Shown: one piece after another, positions 45,801-56,112 of the stretch | How the letters are laid out: each line of letters starts with the position of its first letter | Position numbering within the stretch: position 1 is the first letter of the stretch | From: Gymnopus androsaceus JB14 | Lineage: Eukaryota; Basidiomycota; Agaricomycetes; Agaricales; Omphalotaceae | Direction of reading: 5' to 3' | Assembly (NCBI GenBank): GCA_009733575.1 | Contig: ML769482.1 | Span: 142,062 to 206,061, forward strand | DNA length: 64,000 bases | Translations under genes and position numbers: made by a program | Notes under the pieces: generated by a model | Databases searched by the model: none | Told to the model about the DNA's origin: nothing | Seen by the model: only the letters and a program-made list of their open reading frames with translations

Positions 45801-46930
45801 AGACGGTACAACGAGTTCTTGAGCATGCATAACAAGCTCCGAGACAAGTACGGGCTTGTGAGGAACTTGGAATTCCCTGGGAAAAGGCTCGTACCAAATC
45901 TTTCTACCAGCTTTGTTGACACTCGAAAGGTTGGATTGGAAAAGTATCTACAAAAGCTGATCTCAATCTCCATCGTCTGTGAAAGTGACGAACTGAGGGC
46001 CTTTCTCTCCCGAGAATCTCCGTTTGTAGCGTCGGAACGTGGTACTACATCCAACCCCAGAGGAGCAGTAGGGGGGTTTTCTGGATCAGATCTAGTGCGA
46101 AATGTGTATCGATCAGTAACGGGAAGCATCGACGACATGTTGTTCGGCCAGTCGATGCTCGATGTCATGATACAGCGTCTCACACGACAGGCAGCTGAAT
46201 TTGCTGGAATAGTTGGGTCCGGAGTCACCGACGAGGATCTTGTCGCGCAAGCGCTGGACGCTTCAGGAAAGACGGCTCCCGCTGCGCTGATGCAGTTGTC
46301 TGCTGATCTTAAACCCTTGGACGGAGAATCCAGCACTTCGACTTTCAGTGCTCCCATATGCGATCTCCTGCTTGCCATCTTCGAGCTTAATAAGCAAAAC
46401 AACTGGCTACGCAGGCAAGCGGTCGTTATCATTCTGCAACAAGTGCTTGGTGGCACCATTGAACGGTAAAGATCTGTTTTCAGCTGGGTATTATGTATGC
46501 TAATTTGAACACGTAGGAAAATACGGGAGACAATGAAATCTTTGCTAGATGAGCCTAGAATCATGTCGTATCTGAAGATTTTTCGGGACGGTCTGTGGCC
46601 TGGGGGAAAGCTCAAACCTCCGAGCGTGCCCCGCACTCCTGAAGAACGACTCCGAACGAGGGATGAAGCGAACCGAAAATTGTCTTCACTGGTACCAGGT
46701 AATTGTTTGTCGCTCCGAAGATCTCCATGGTATTAACGTTACTCTGAAAAGACCTGGCCGCAAATATGATTGGCCGATCCAATGCCCGCCGAGGAGCTCG
46801 TCGAATATTCGCAGTGTTACAAAACCGTCGACTTAATCAGCACATTGTCTACACTGTGGTAGACGAGGTCTTTTCAGCATTATTCCCCGAATCGAATGCC
46901 CCGCCTTCTCAGCCTGAGCAGCATTTATGA
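42854..46930 (+). CDS. MDM1: Mdm1-type sorting nexin (PXA-RGS-PX-Nexin_C)
   Basis: An ER-anchored protein that tethers ER to the vacuole or lipid droplets. The ATG at 42854 is followed by two hydrophobic segments (VLLVAALGIILPSIY; LTLLLISPFVLLFSGLAFLA). The PXA domain follows (EILIMIVRDFVLTWYKEISS, then IDLPTLVVKRILPRITEHIE). The RGS domain is at about 44430-44650 (FRDILSNPSSLSYFMEFMDR, LLVQFWLTVETFKNPLE). The PX domain is at about 45740-46015 (VARRYNEFLSMHNKLRDKYG, then FPGKR and LEKYLQKLIS), and Nexin_C at about 46370-46930 (VVIILQQVLGGTIERKIRET, FRDGLWPGG). The end is TGA 46928-46930. Near 43315 the PXA reading changes frame with no credible intron, so there is a possible one-base error or real lesion. 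A 53-nt intron (about 44693-44745) rejoins the RGS-to-linker frames. Confidence 0.88.
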
Positions 46931-47175
46931 CCTACATATTTATGATGTCCAACGACCCGGCACTGGAACATTTCGCATACACCACCATGTATTCATCTTA
47001 TTCAGTAAATATACTCTAATAGTGCATCATAAACTTGAATTTGAATCTGTTGCTGGTGGGGTAACCTCCGGCGTTTGGACAGGCGCACAATCAGCCTTGA
47101 ACTTTTTGGCTCGCGGTACTATTACAGAGCTCGCTGAAGGGTCGTCATACCTGTTGTGATTCATTCAGTGCCTAG
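46931..47175. other. Convergent intergenic
   Basis: The 3' flanks of MDM1 and TRM6. An 87-codon + frame over 46896-47159 overlaps the MDM1 stop and looks accidental. Confidence 0.5.
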
Positions 47176-48876
47176 TTAAATCGACGATTTTAGAGTACGC
47201 ACACTCTGATTGCATGCAGGATGTACCCTCCCGAACCAGATGTATTCATCGTTGGATGGGTTCGTCCAGGAAGCACCTGTTTGTTGAGGATGAGTGAGAG
47301 AAGGTGGGACGGTGATATAATTCACCTGATATCTACGAAGCCAGCCTTCGGTTACACTAGGACCTAGGAACCCTGGAGTATTCCGTAGTTTATTCTGAAG
47401 GTCAACCACAGGCTGAAAGGTGGATGAGAAGAAGCTAATCGAAAGAGACAAATTACTTACTTGCGATTGAGGACTGTGGACTACAATTGAAGCAGAGCCT
47501 GCGAGGTATGGCACCAGCCTATCGACTATACCTGATGGATCATATTGACTCGCCACTATAAGCCTAGCGCAAGGTGAGCGGACAAAAACCATCGAAAATC
47601 ACATCTGACTGACGCTTCAAACTCTCCAGCAAATAATTCTTCTCTTGTATTGTCTAATAGATCATGGGCGACCTTTCGTTTTTTTAACCGGTTCTTTTGT
47701 CGGTCTGATCTAATTTCGTCCGCAGGTAGATCGACGGGAGCATGGACTAGGTGGTTGTAAGCAAGAAAAGCATCGAGGATGAATTGAAAGCGAACCTGAT
47801 GTATAATCTTCCTGCGACGTAGCCCAATTCAAAGATTTGAGAACAGATTGTATCATACTTAATGGGAAGTTCATGTTTGCCATTACCGGGTATGCTGGTG
47901 GTGAATCGGTATCACATATAGTGAGCAGTGAGCCAGAACCTGGGAGTAGGGATCAACGACTGGTACTGAAATCACACGACCATTTCCTACCTCCCATTCT
48001 CTCCAGGATGGCAGAGACCACCAAGCCGGAGGCATCGTCCACAGCAAGGTACTTGCCACCTGGTTGAATGTTGGCCATTGTCAATATCTGCGATAACGTA
48101 TCTGGACGGATATCTCGAATTCGACTTTGATCTTTATTAAACCAATAGTCACAGACGTTGTATACCGTTGGCTCGATTGTAGTAAAAGACTTGGAATATC
48201 TCCATAATCATTTAGAAAAATCTTGACATAGTGAACAGTCACATACTTGGCTTCCTTCCGTTTCTTGTACTTGTCTTTGCTGTACTCCGTTTTCAGAGAG
48301 TAATTGGCGTGCTGCTCTATTTGTTTTTTGATGATTTCCTGAAGATTTTAATTGGGACTTGTATAGATGGGACGAAAACAAAAAACGCACCGATGCGTGG
48401 ACACCCGATTGTTTCAAGGCTTGAATCTCTTCCAGGGTCAAAGGTTGGACGAACTCTCCATCGTTGATCAGTTCATTTGTAGCATCCGTATCCTCTGATC
48501 GCATTCGTCATTAAAAGTCCAAATATGCTTCGGATTCCATACCGACTTCCTCCAGCGTCCGGAGGGGAAGAATCTTGAGCTTTTTATCGACCATTTCATA
48601 GGAAAAGCCAAAAGGTTGCCCGATAAGTTCATTGGCGTGAAAGGAGCCTATCCGTCCTACAACAACTGTCCTAGAAAGTGCGTCAGATCTGTTCCTTCGT
48701 CTGCTGCAAATTGATTGCACCGTTGAACGGAAAACGCACGAGTCCCGGTCGATTTTTATGCTTCGAACATCTCCATTGGGCTGTCTCACGAGCACATTGT
48801 TTCCTGATTGGATTATCGGAGAATTTTGGGGAATATTCGAGACAGTGGTACTTGTAGAAGCGGAAGGAATATCCAT
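47176..48876 (-). CDS. TRM6: tRNA (adenine-58-N1) methyltransferase non-catalytic subunit TRM6
   Basis: With TRM61 it forms the nuclear enzyme that makes m1A58 in tRNA; TRM6 binds the tRNA. The ATG at 48876 is followed by NNVLVRQPNGDVRSIKIDRD and, after an intron, STVVVGRIGSFHANELIGQP, the usual Trm6 opening. It continues with EDTDATNELINDGEFVQPLT, LEEIQALKQSGVHAS, KKQIEQHANYSLKTEYSKDK, RIRDIRPDTLSQILTMANIQ, PGGKYLAVDDASGLVVSAIL and the C-terminal GWLRRYQVNYITVPPSLTHP. The end is 47176. Seven or more short introns. Only 63 bp separate its start from SHE4. Confidence 0.92.
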
Positions 48877-48939
48877 ATCAGTGTTGAAACTGAGTTGGAA
48901 AAATTTAAATAATATGCTGCAATTTGATCTTGTGCCGTC
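48877..48939. promoter_or_regulatory. 63-bp bidirectional promoter, TRM6 / SHE4
   Basis: The two start codons (48876 minus, 48940 plus) are separated by 63 bp of AT-rich sequence including aaatttaaataatatg. Promoters must overlap each other and the 5' ends of the two genes. Confidence 0.6.
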
Positions 48940-50913
48940 ATGTCCGACACTCAGACCACTGCTCTTCCAGACGAATTATCCTATATCATTACTGCTTTTA
49001 TTCCTTCCGAGCCTTCGGAATCTCGCTCTAAAGCATATCTCATTCTTTCTGCGTTTTGTCAGGGTGTTCGGCAAGCTCATCCTCCAAATGGGCAGGAACC
49101 CGATCCCGCGACGGAAGCTCTCGTGAAGATATTTTCACCTCTGGTCATTCCTCGTTTGGAAGAAACTACAGAAAATGATCTCTTGGTTGGAATATCGTTT
49201 CTGACTGCGCTATTCCAAGTCGATTGGCAATCGGCATCCTTGATTTTCCAGCACGAAATGGTCCAGGAGTTGATTATGGATAGCGTCGAGCTTACACCTT
49301 CCGCTGAGCTCTCATTAAATGTCGCGCACCTCCTGGGGCAGGCTTGTGGATACAAGCCATGTCGTGCTGCTTTGTCTCCGCAGGCAACTCAATGGCTGGA
49401 AAGCAAGTCGCGTACCACACAGGACGCATCTTTACGCGCCGCCGCAGCGATCGCGTTAATAAAATTAAAAAAGGGAAGTGTAGCAGACAGCGCTGCAGAC
49501 GACTTGACGGCTTCTCCTGCAGCCAATCCTGTCGACGATGGGCTGGCGACAGTCATGAAGAAACTGGTCATCGATGGTAGTGATCAGTCCTCCTTGGCGG
49601 ATGCTGTCGAAGGGTTGGCGTATTTAAGCACTGATGCTACAATCAAGGAAGAGATATCCAAAGATTCCCAGTTTCTCAAACGCCTGTTTTCCCTCGTTCC
49701 TAAACGTAAATCCACTGCCATAACTGAATCGACCTCCACTATCCTTTATGGCGTTCTTATCATAATAGCCAATGTCTGTGCCTACCGCCCTCAATTGACT
49801 GAAGAACAAAAGCAGATGGAGAAACTCCGAAAGATGGCGAAATCTACCGGCACTTCATCAGAGGGGTCTGACTCTCTGAATGACGATGTCCGAGTTAAGG
49901 ACAGGGTAAAAAGGTTAATTACTGCAGGTGTCCTCGACGTTTTCGCCACTGCTCTGCCTTCAACGGATACCCCTGGCATCAGAATCAACATTGGGAAGGC
50001 TTTGCTTGACATTGTCACCGACAAGGACAATCGAGGCAAAGTCTTACAACATGGAGGTGCCAAACTCCTCATTCTTCTCATTCAGAAAGCTACATCGGAG
50101 CTGAAGGACAAGGCAGAATTGGACGTCGCATATCTGCCGCCCATCCAAGCTTTAGCCAAACTCGCTATCACATCCTCGCCTGTTGCGGTATTTGGACCAA
50201 ACGAGGGCGCTCTATTCGATGCTATTCGTCCATTCTATCTGCTTCTTAGACACTCTGCCGCTAAACAGTTGCAACGTTTCGAAGCTCTTATGGCATTGAC
50301 GAATCTTGCATCTGCCACTCCAGAGGTCTCTTCACGCGTGGCTAACACGGATGGTCTACTCGATCACGTCGAGCTCCTGCTACTAGATGACCACCCAATG
50401 GTTCAACGAGCTTCTGTCGAGCTCCTCTGTAACCTCATCGCCGGATCTGAGAAGGTCTTTGACCGATACAGCGGCGCAGATGGAGCAGGGAAATCGAAAT
50501 TGCGAATTATTTTGGCGTTATCGGATGTGGAAGACTTGCAGACTAGGCTTGCTGCTTCTGGTGCATTGGCTACCCTGACATCTGCACCTAGCGCTTGCAA
50601 GGCTCTACTAGACATCCAACGCGAACGCCATAGGGTGTTCCCTATCCTTACTCTGCTAATTGATCCATCTGCTGCCCCAGCGGACGATCAGTTGGATAAC
50701 GAGTGTTATCCTGGGCTTGTGCACCGAGGTGTTGTCTGTGCATGCAACCTCCTTCTCAGTGCTGAAGCCGAAACGGATCGAAAGGTGATGCGCAAGGAAG
50801 CAGAGGAATCGGGACTTGTGAAGGCACTGCAAAACACGGTGGAGAACAATGGAATGGCGCAGATAGTACAGTCTGCATCAGAAGCACTCAAATTTTTGTT
50901 AGGTACTAGTTAA
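48940..50913 (+). CDS. SHE4: UCS-domain myosin chaperone (She4/Cro1/UNC-45 family)
   Basis: A single-exon 657-residue all-helical ARM-repeat protein; UCS proteins fold and stabilise myosin motors needed for actin-based polarity and cytokinesis. The N-terminus is DELSYIITAFIPSEPSESRS. The central region resembles the UNC-45 central domain (AVEGLAYLSTDATIKEEISK; LYGVLIIIANVCAYRPQLTE; KRLITAGVLDVFATALPSTD). The C-terminal UCS part has FEALMALTNLASATPEVSSR, MVQRASVELLCNLIAGSE and HRGVVCACNLLLSAEAETDR. No TPR domain precedes it, as in fungal members. The lack of introns contrasts with its neighbours. Confidence 0.88.
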   Translation: MSDTQTTALPDELSYIITAFIPSEPSESRSKAYLILSAFCQGVRQAHPPNGQEPDPATEALVKIFSPLVIPRLEETTENDLLVGISFLTALFQVDWQSASLIFQHEMVQELIMDSVELTPSAELSLNVAHLLGQACGYKPCRAALSPQATQWLESKSRTTQDASLRAAAAIALIKLKKGSVADSAADDLTASPAANPVDDGLATVMKKLVIDGSDQSSLADAVEGLAYLSTDATIKEEISKDSQFLKRLFSLVPKRKSTAITESTSTILYGVLIIIANVCAYRPQLTEEQKQMEKLRKMAKSTGTSSEGSDSLNDDVRVKDRVKRLITAGVLDVFATALPSTDTPGIRINIGKALLDIVTDKDNRGKVLQHGGAKLLILLIQKATSELKDKAELDVAYLPPIQALAKLAITSSPVAVFGPNEGALFDAIRPFYLLLRHSAAKQLQRFEALMALTNLASATPEVSSRVANTDGLLDHVELLLLDDHPMVQRASVELLCNLIAGSEKVFDRYSGADGAGKSKLRIILALSDVEDLQTRLAASGALATLTSAPSACKALLDIQRERHRVFPILTLLIDPSAAPADDQLDNECYPGLVHRGVVCACNLLLSAEAETDRKVMRKEAEESGLVKALQNTVENNGMAQIVQSASEALKFLLGTS

Positions 50914-51631
50914 CTATGTAGATACTTGACGGTTGGCTAATGCTCTTGCATAGAATTTCTATATATCAAGCTACCACTTTTGACCCACATATTACCATTA
51001 TTGTCATAGGCCCATACATCTTCACTTTCCGCGATACTAGCCAGTTCTTCTGGTATCCCAATAACATTGTTTTTCAGCAAAACCTGTAATTTTGTTGGAG
51101 GTCTCCAGAGATGCTCAAATCATCCTCCAGCAAAAATCATTAAAGACTGTATCAGCCTCAAGAACAGATTCATCATCAACAATGCCAAGAACTTTACCAG
51201 CTTCAATCTCATTGTAGAGGGTTCAATCATTCTTGAGGTACTCCTTGAGTGTTGCATGAGTTTCCTCCCTACATAGAGGTACAGTAATGAGAACCAACTT
51301 ATATCATGCTCTAAGAGACTTGAAGGACCAATATTTCATTGACTGATCATTCATTATACTTAGTCCGCTGAAAATTTTCAAATTAATTGGATGTAAATCA
51401 TCTGATACATAATACAGAAACCATAGTAAATAAAAATCAACATACAATAGGATTGTTGAGTCTGGACTCCCAAGATGATTGATGGTAGGCATATGATCCA
51501 TTCTTTCATTAAGCATCAGTACTTACTCTGGAGTCAATAATTATTTTAAACACAGGGCACTATAAATACTCAGTCAGTGATGAGTTCAACTTCAGATGGA
51601 CTATAACATTGTCACTCCTAAATTAGGTAAA
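50914..51631. other. Intergenic, AT-rich
   Basis: No supported gene; this is the boundary between the housekeeping block and the accessory region. Confidence 0.45.
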
Positions 51632-54497
51632 TCATGAATGGTTAAGGATGGAATTAGAGGGCATCTTGCTTGTCCTTTTTGGTCTCATGAGCCTTTTAGT
51701 GGCCTTGCCCAGTGAGCCAATTGCCTTTCGTAGTCTACCCACATTGAAGTTATGATTGGGAACCACTGCAACCTGTGCATCCCCAGAGTTTCCTTGCCTT
51801 CCGAATATATCTCCCAGACTTTCAGCACACTGGGCAGCTCCAAGTTGATGACCAACCTTGTCAAATTGAGTTTTGGCCTCTGTGAGAAGTAATTTGGCCT
51901 CAGGATATTCACCTTGCATTCTGCAAATATCTCCTAGACATTGAATACACTGGGCAACCCCAAGCTGTTCACCAACCTGCTCAAATTGAGTTTTGGCCTC
52001 TGTGAGAAGTAATTTGGCCTCATGATAATTGCTTTGCATTCTGCAAATATCTCCCAAACTTCGAATACACTGGGCATCTCCAAGTGGATAACCAAGCTTC
52101 TGAAATTGATTTTTGGCCTCTGTGAGAAGTAATTTGGCCTCAAAAAAATTGCTTTGCATTCTGCAACTATCTCCCAGAAATTGATTACACTGAGCAACTC
52201 CAAGCTGATGACCAACCTTCTGAAATTGAGTTTTGGCCTCTGTGACAAGTAGTTTAGCCTCAGAGTGATTGTTTTGCATTTTGCAAATATCTCCCAGACT
52301 TCGAATACACTGGGCATCTCCAAGCTGATAGCCAACCTTCTGAAATTGAGTTTTGGCTTCTGTGAGAAGTAATTTAGCCTCAGAATAATTGCTTTGCATT
52401 CTGCAGATATCTCCCAGTCTTCGAGTACACTGGGCAGCTCCAAGTGGATACCCAAGCTTCTCAAATTGATTTTTGGCTTCTGTGAGAAGGAATTTAGCCT
52501 CAGGGTAATTATTTTGCATTCTGCAAATATCTCCCAGAAATTGATTACACTGAGCAACTCCAAGCTGATGACCAACCTTCTCATATTGAGATTTAGCCTC
52601 TGTAAGAAGTAATTTAGCCTTCAAATAATTGTTTTGCATTCTGCAAATATCTCCCAGTCTTTGAATACACTGGGCAGCTCCAAGTGGTTTTCCAGCATTC
52701 TCAAATTGAGTTTTAGCCTCTGTGAGAAGTAATTCTGCCTCAGGATAATTGTTTTGTATTATGAAAATATCTCCCAGTCTTTGAATACATTGTGCAGCTC
52801 CAAACTGTTCACCAGCCTTCTCAAACTGAGTTTTGGCTTCTGTGAGAAGTAATTTTGCCTCAGGATAATTGTTTTGCATTCTGAAAATATCTCCTAGACA
52901 TTTGAGACACATTGCAATCTTGGTCACTCTACTTTCCTCAATCTGAGGAATATTCCCATCCTTGAGCCTTGCTTGAATGGTTTCAATCTCTGCTATTGCC
53001 CTTTCCTGATATCCCATCCAGGATAGTCTCCTTTCTTTTTCAAACCTCAGCTTTATTTCTTCTTCATAGCTCTCATCCCATTTTTGAGCAAGTGCAATAT
53101 CAATTAATTCAACACTGATTGAGGAGAATTTTCCATATTCTGCAAAGTCATAAAGGCAATCCAGATATTCTCTCCGAGTTGACATTTGTAATAGTGTTTC
53201 GAGGACCTTGGTGATGTTGCTACTGTGTATCTCAATTATATCCTGGCCCTGCCCAGGAGAATGATCCCTCAATAGCTTTACATAGTATTTGCCCATTTGG
53301 TTCAAGTGGTCTTCCTGGGTGGGATATTTGCTTTGTAAATACTCTCGAATGGGTGATAGCATTTTGAGACATTCATTTTCTTGATAAGCAAGAGCTGACT
53401 CAAGAAGAGAAATAACTGACACTTCAAGGTCAATGTCTGGTTCCACTATTAAGTGTTTTAATGTCTCTTGCCACAGCGGAACTCCGTTTGGCAAAAAGGA
53501 CAATATTGGAAGAATTCCAATGCACTCTTCATTTGAGGATGCCTGCAGAATTTGCAGTGATATGTCAATAGAGATAGCTACACTAGTGTGCCGACTGGAT
53601 GCTGCTCCACTTTTAAGCATCCTTGTTTTCTGCTGTTTCCATTTTTTGATCAATGTATCAATGGACAACTGCCTCTTGAGCTGCGCAATAAGGAGAATTG
53701 CTAGTGGCATACAATCAACTTCTTCCAATAACCAGTCCAATTTGGCTACATTTTCACTTTGTGAATTTGAAAGCAGCATAAAAGCTTGTTTAGCTGCATC
53801 CAAGTCGAGTGTGGGTAAACCTGAATGGCCTCCTAATTTGTACCACTTTCGGGATCCAGGTCCATCAGCAGCTCTCATTGTCAATACTATGGAAACCAGC
53901 TCCTGATCCCATATCCATTCAATGAGATTCTGAACAGCTATTTGATTACCACTTGTGTTCCATGGTGTTTCAAAGTTGTCCAAGACAAGCAGCATTGGAT
54001 CTTGAGATAGTTCTAAATATCTTTCAAGTGTTTCATATGGATCGTGCCCCTCAGTGACTATCAACTTCAATGCTTGAAGTATTCCCTGAAGGAGACTAGA
54101 GGCATCAGAGCATATCTCACAGGGCACAAAGTAACTTCTATCTCTAAACTTGTCTCTGATAGCCTCATGCTTCATGATGTACAAAGCCAAAGCTGTCTTG
54201 CCTATCCCTCCTACTCCTAGGATAGCAAGATGAGCCTGTTTTGTTTGACTCAGTTCTTGAACAGCTTCAGCAACCAGCCCATCTCTACCAGTGAACACAG
54301 TAGGAGCAGCTGGAGTTGCAAATTTGATTTTTCTTTTTCCAAAAAGTTAATTGAAGCTCTGCAGAATTAGATAAATTTGCTCACTCATAAGTTATAGTAG
54401 CATTCTGACTGAGGGGTGGTTCATGCAAACCACTTGAGCCAGAATTGAAGATAAATTGGCCACCATGGATGGAAAAATGATGAGCATGATGAAACAT
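51632..54497 (-). CDS. NB-ARC/TPR NLR-type protein
   Basis: The ATG at 54497 starts MFHHAHHFSIHGGQFIFNSG, the standard N-terminus of Agaricomycete NLR-like proteins. A 51-nt intron ending at about 54331 joins in frame to EKIKFATPAAPTVFTGRDGL and the large exon. The P-loop is ILGVGGIGKTALALYI, the kinase-2 motif MLLVLDNFETPW, and the next motif VSIVLTMRAADGPGSRKW. Winged-helix-like and helical regions follow, then nine TPR units of exactly 40 residues (about 52920-51840) and a basic tail ending at 51632. No separate effector domain is visible. It lies in transposon-rich DNA and is intact, unlike the NACHT copy at 10.7-13.6 kb. The role is inferred to be non-self recognition or signalling scaffold. 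Confidence 0.85.
51840..52920 (-). repeat. Nine tandem 120-nt TPR-coding units
   Basis: The DNA repeats with a strict 120-nt period (tgagaagtaatttngcctca ... ctgcaaatatctcccag). Each unit encodes a 40-residue TPR containing EAKLLLTEAKTQF and AQCIQxLGDICRMQ. Units differ mainly at a few residues following the TPR helix A/B turn (EKAGEQF, ENAGKPL, EKVGHQL, EKLGYPL, QKVGYQL, EQVGEQL). Confidence 0.95.
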
Positions 54498-54703
54498 CGT
54501 GTTGGAGGTAGATGATGGTAGTTGCGGCGGTAGAACCCAGAGCAATGGAATAAGTAAGCAGTGAAAGGACAGAGCTATAGGTAGAGTATCAGCATACATA
54601 GAGCATAAGTAATGGGAGGCATACCTTAGACAAAGTTATGGTACTGATGAAGGCTGAGGGAAAAATGAAATGAAAGGACTACAATATATGTGAGATGTAC
54701 AAA

Positions 54704-55280
54704 AGGACCCCGGAAGCTCCTACTGACCACCGCCCGAATTAGCGTAAATCAGCCCGCGATCTCGACAATTTCCCTCTCCTAAATTAGGCCTCAAATAACA
54801 GGTCCTTCTCCGGAGTTAGCGTAAAACAAGGCCGAACCGAAATTTTGACGCTAACTACTACAGAGTATTCAGATGAACCAAAAGTTCTAATGAATCCGAG
54901 TCGGAAGGTGATGAGGAAGACGTCCCAGTTCTCCTGTCAAGTCTTGGGCGAAAATATCACCTGCATACTCATGCCCCATAGCAAACGCGCTATACCATCT
55001 TGGAATGGCTGCTCTCTTGGGCACAAATGACAAGATGAACTTGAACAATCATTTCATAAAAAGGGGACCAGGGTGGCCCTGAAGATGCTGCCAGCCTCGC
55101 AATCCAAATACCAGCTAGGCCAGCATAGTGAGACCGTAATATAACATGTGTAGTGGCTCGTAGCGGCGCTAGGTTTATTTATTTATTTTTTTGGAATTTT
55201 TGACCTATCGGCCCTCTCCGAATTAGCGTAAATGAGGCCCTCCAGCCCGGGCGGGAGTCAGGAAGAGCTTCCGGGGTCCT
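54704..55280. mobile_element. hAT-like MITE (577 bp) with 8-bp target duplication
   Basis: Terminal inverted repeats aggaccccggaagctc (54704) and the inverse ending gagcttccggggtcct (55280) are flanked by identical octamers tgtacaaa at 54696-54703 and 55281-55288. The word ttagcgtaaa occurs repeatedly inside in both orientations (54737, 54818, inverse near 54850, 55222), likely subterminal binding motifs. There is no transposase frame. It lies about 200 bp upstream of the NLR start. Confidence 0.85.
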
Positions 55281-55391
55281 TGTACAAACCGATGGGAAAG
55301 TTCATCTAGTAACGACAATCAGGCAATTATTTACAATCATAGTTGAATCAATCAAATAAACATACGACCGTACCCAGTACATAAGTTGCAT

Positions 55392-55612
55392 TGAAAACGT
55401 TAGTCCGAGATTCTGACGACCCTGTTTATGTATGTTTGCTTGGACCAGCTGGCAATACATTTACTGTATTATCATTTGCACCACTTACAAGTTTCAATTA
55501 GGCTGAGCTGCCGTTGTAAGTGGCGCGAATGATAATACAGTAAATGTATTGCCAGCTGGTCCAAGCAAACATATATAAACAAGGTTGTCAGAATCTTCGA
55601 CTAACGTTTTCA
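55392..55612. repeat. Long inverted repeat (about 95-bp arms) at the left end of the DIRS-like element
   Basis: The left arm from tgaaaacgttagtc to ttgcaccacttac and the right arm (gtaagtggcgcgaatgataa to gactaacgttttca) are near-complementary, with a loop of about 30 bp. The stem contains gcttggaccagctggcaata in both arms. Confidence 0.9.
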
Positions 55613-56112
55613 TGTACTACTGTATGTATGTCGGGCTTAAACGAAAGTTTACGCAAGACTAATAAGTAGGTGAGTTTAGTCCTCAGCAACCCTCCTCCTG
55701 CGCCTCGCCGAGTTTGGCCATTCCCGCTTACAGACTTCGCGAGTCTTCCCTCCAGAGGGTCAAGCGGAATGGCCGCTCAACCACTACATAAAACTCTAGT
55801 CCTCTCAGCCTAGACCGCACCGGGTTTTTACCCAATCTCTTGCTTGTCTCCCCGTCGCTGGCGTGTATACGCCGTCGCCTGTACATATAACTACAGTACT
55901 TTCCCTACCTAGTACTTACTTCTCTCTTTTTTCTCCTCACCTCTCGTACTAGGTATAGTCCAGTGAAATTTTCATTTTTCCCTACTTCTACTTACAATAC
56001 TTATCTTTCTCTCTTTTTTCTCCTCACCTCTCGTACTAGCGACAGAACTTCGTCGTTATTAAGCACTACGTGCCATCTTGCGAATCATAAAGCAAAATAG
56101 AAAATTTTTTCC
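55613..56112 (+). promoter_or_regulatory. Leader/promoter of the DIRS-like element with duplicated pyrimidine-rich block
   Basis: A non-coding CT-rich leader. Two direct copies of a block (tctctcttttttctcctcac followed by ctctcgtactag) lie at about 55921-55954 and 56006-56040, just before the gag ATG at 56113. It is a likely transcription-start region. Confidence 0.55.

Noticed and set aside
45737..46636. Minus-strand frame of 299 codons
   Set aside because: Antisense shadow of the PX and Nexin_C coding region of MDM1.
46896..47159. 87-codon plus frame at the end of MDM1
   Set aside because: Overlaps the Nexin_C stop region in another frame and lacks protein-like features.
16839..50913. A biosynthetic or otherwise functional gene cluster
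   Set aside because: The genes belong to unrelated housekeeping processes (repair, chitin precursor, import, lipid, tRNA modification, myosin folding) with no shared pathway.
52394..53906. Plus-strand frames opposite the NLR gene
   Set aside because: Antisense of the TPR repeats and NB-ARC region; no independent features.
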